Assembly (NCBI GenBank): GCA_039545355.1
Contig: BCJJ01000018.1
Coordinates: forward strand, 1 to 64,000
Length of the DNA: 64,000 nucleotides
From: Trichosporon coremiiforme
Taxonomy: Eukaryota > Basidiomycota > Tremellomycetes > Trichosporonales > Trichosporonaceae
Direction: 5' to 3'
Of this stretch, positions 63,386 through 64,000 are shown one piece after another. Below the pieces are notes generated by a model, which was given only the letters and a program-made list of their open reading frames with translations, was not told where the DNA came from and did not search any database. The position numbers and the translations under genes are program-made. The stretch's first letter is position 1, and each line of letters starts with the position of its first letter.

Positions 63386-64000
63386 ATGATCGTCGACCCC
63401 CACTACCTCTGGGCGTTTGGCCATGCCATCGTCCTCGTCAACTCTGGTGAGTGTTGCTGAGCCAATTAGGGCCGAGCTGGGCTAGACGACGGAGTGGGCT
63501 CGACTAGCTCCAAGGTACTAGAAGGGATCGTTGGAGCGGATGGATGGAAGGACTTCGGCGTGGGCCGGCAGCAACGACATCGGTAAGGCTGCACGGTGGA
63601 TGCTGCCATGATGGCTGGCGAGTTTGGCGCTGTGCGACCGACCGCTGTCGCAGCTACGCCGGACGGTAGATCGCCTGACCGCAACCAGCCAAGGCCAACG
63701 ATCCAGCTTGCGAGTCCGCTGCAACCCGCCCAACTATCCAAACAGATGAAATCACCTCGGCCAAGCCCAGCTCCTAACATGATGATCTGAAGCTAACCAA
63801 CAGCCTACGTGATGCTCCAGACGCTCCTGTTCCGCACGCCAGTCCGCGCCTATCGGATGGTGTACGTCGGCGCCCTGCTCTCGTACGCGATTGTCGTGCT
63901 CAAGTCGCTCGGCAAACCGCGCGGCGTCAACTGGCTCCGCCGCGCCTTCGTCGACGAAAACTTCCAGTACGGCCTGCTCGCGCTGTACTGGTTGATCAGC
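63386..64000 (+). CDS. TMEM33/Pom33-family membrane protein, 5' part only
   Basis: Exon 1 (63386-63446) starts in CACCATGATC and encodes MIVDPHYLWAFGHAIVLVNS. After a 357-nt intron (GTGAGT...GCTAACCAACAG), exon 2 from 63804 continues AYVMLQTLLFRTPVRAYRMV, then VGALLSYAIVVLKSLGKPRG, then a DENFQYGLLALYWLI helix, and runs off the window. The FGH...hydrophobic start, the Y-R-x-x-YxGALLSYxIVVxKSLGxPR block and the DENxQY motif are typical of the TMEM33/Pom33/Tts1 family. These are ER and nuclear-envelope proteins that associate with reticulons and nuclear pores. About 86 residues are present and at least two thirds of the protein is missing. The intron is the longest in the window. Confidence 0.85.

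Overview
The window reads as nuclear DNA of a basidiomycete yeast or fungus. The best guess is a tremellomycete, perhaps Trichosporonales. The grounds are GC-rich coding sequence, short GT-AG introns with a CTGAC branch-point-like motif, pyrimidine-rich leaders before CACCATG starts, intron-bearing tRNA genes, and recognisable eukaryotic families (Sec16, C1D/Lrp1, HSBP1, TMEM33/Pom33, Ato acetate channels, AAAP amino-acid transporters). The lineage is inferred from style; no marker gene fixes it.

Layout, left to right: a 239-aa protein with a His/Cys-rich C-terminus (404-1180, +); the exosome cofactor C1D/Lrp1 with three introns (2586-3796, +); an intron-bearing tRNA-Glu(CTC) (4046-4154, -); a lone F-box-like protein (about 4494-5537, -); about 9 kb with no supported gene but with local AT repeats; a CENP-B-type helix-turn-helix protein with a probable spliced leader (16266-17987, +); 4 kb of gene-free GC-rich DNA with minisatellites; the 2352-aa COPII scaffold Sec16 (21976-29034, -); and a 1236-aa cyclin-fold protein (31008-34718, +).

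A same-strand array follows (35378-42105) of five paralogues of the lone F-box-like protein. One of them has a broken frame. Next come decayed minus-strand coding remnants (42420-43251), a Ser/Thr/Pro-rich single-pass membrane protein with two introns (44626-46917, -), an AAAP-family amino-acid transporter (50935-52368, +), an Ato-type acetate transporter (55518-56264, -), an elongator tRNA-Met with a tiny intron (60626-60705, +), an HSBP1-like coiled-coil protein containing an 8-nt exon (61844-62445, +), and the 5' part of a Pom33/TMEM33 protein cut by the window edge.

No operon-like or biosynthetic cluster is visible. The genes are housekeeping functions set between long non-coding spacers. 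The features least explained by known biology are the F-box-like/CxC family, the regularly spaced acidic LF repeats in Sec16, the very short branch-point to 3' splice-site distance in most introns, and several short repeats in UTRs or spacers. All splice sites were placed by eye from frame, GT/AG and homology, without transcript data.
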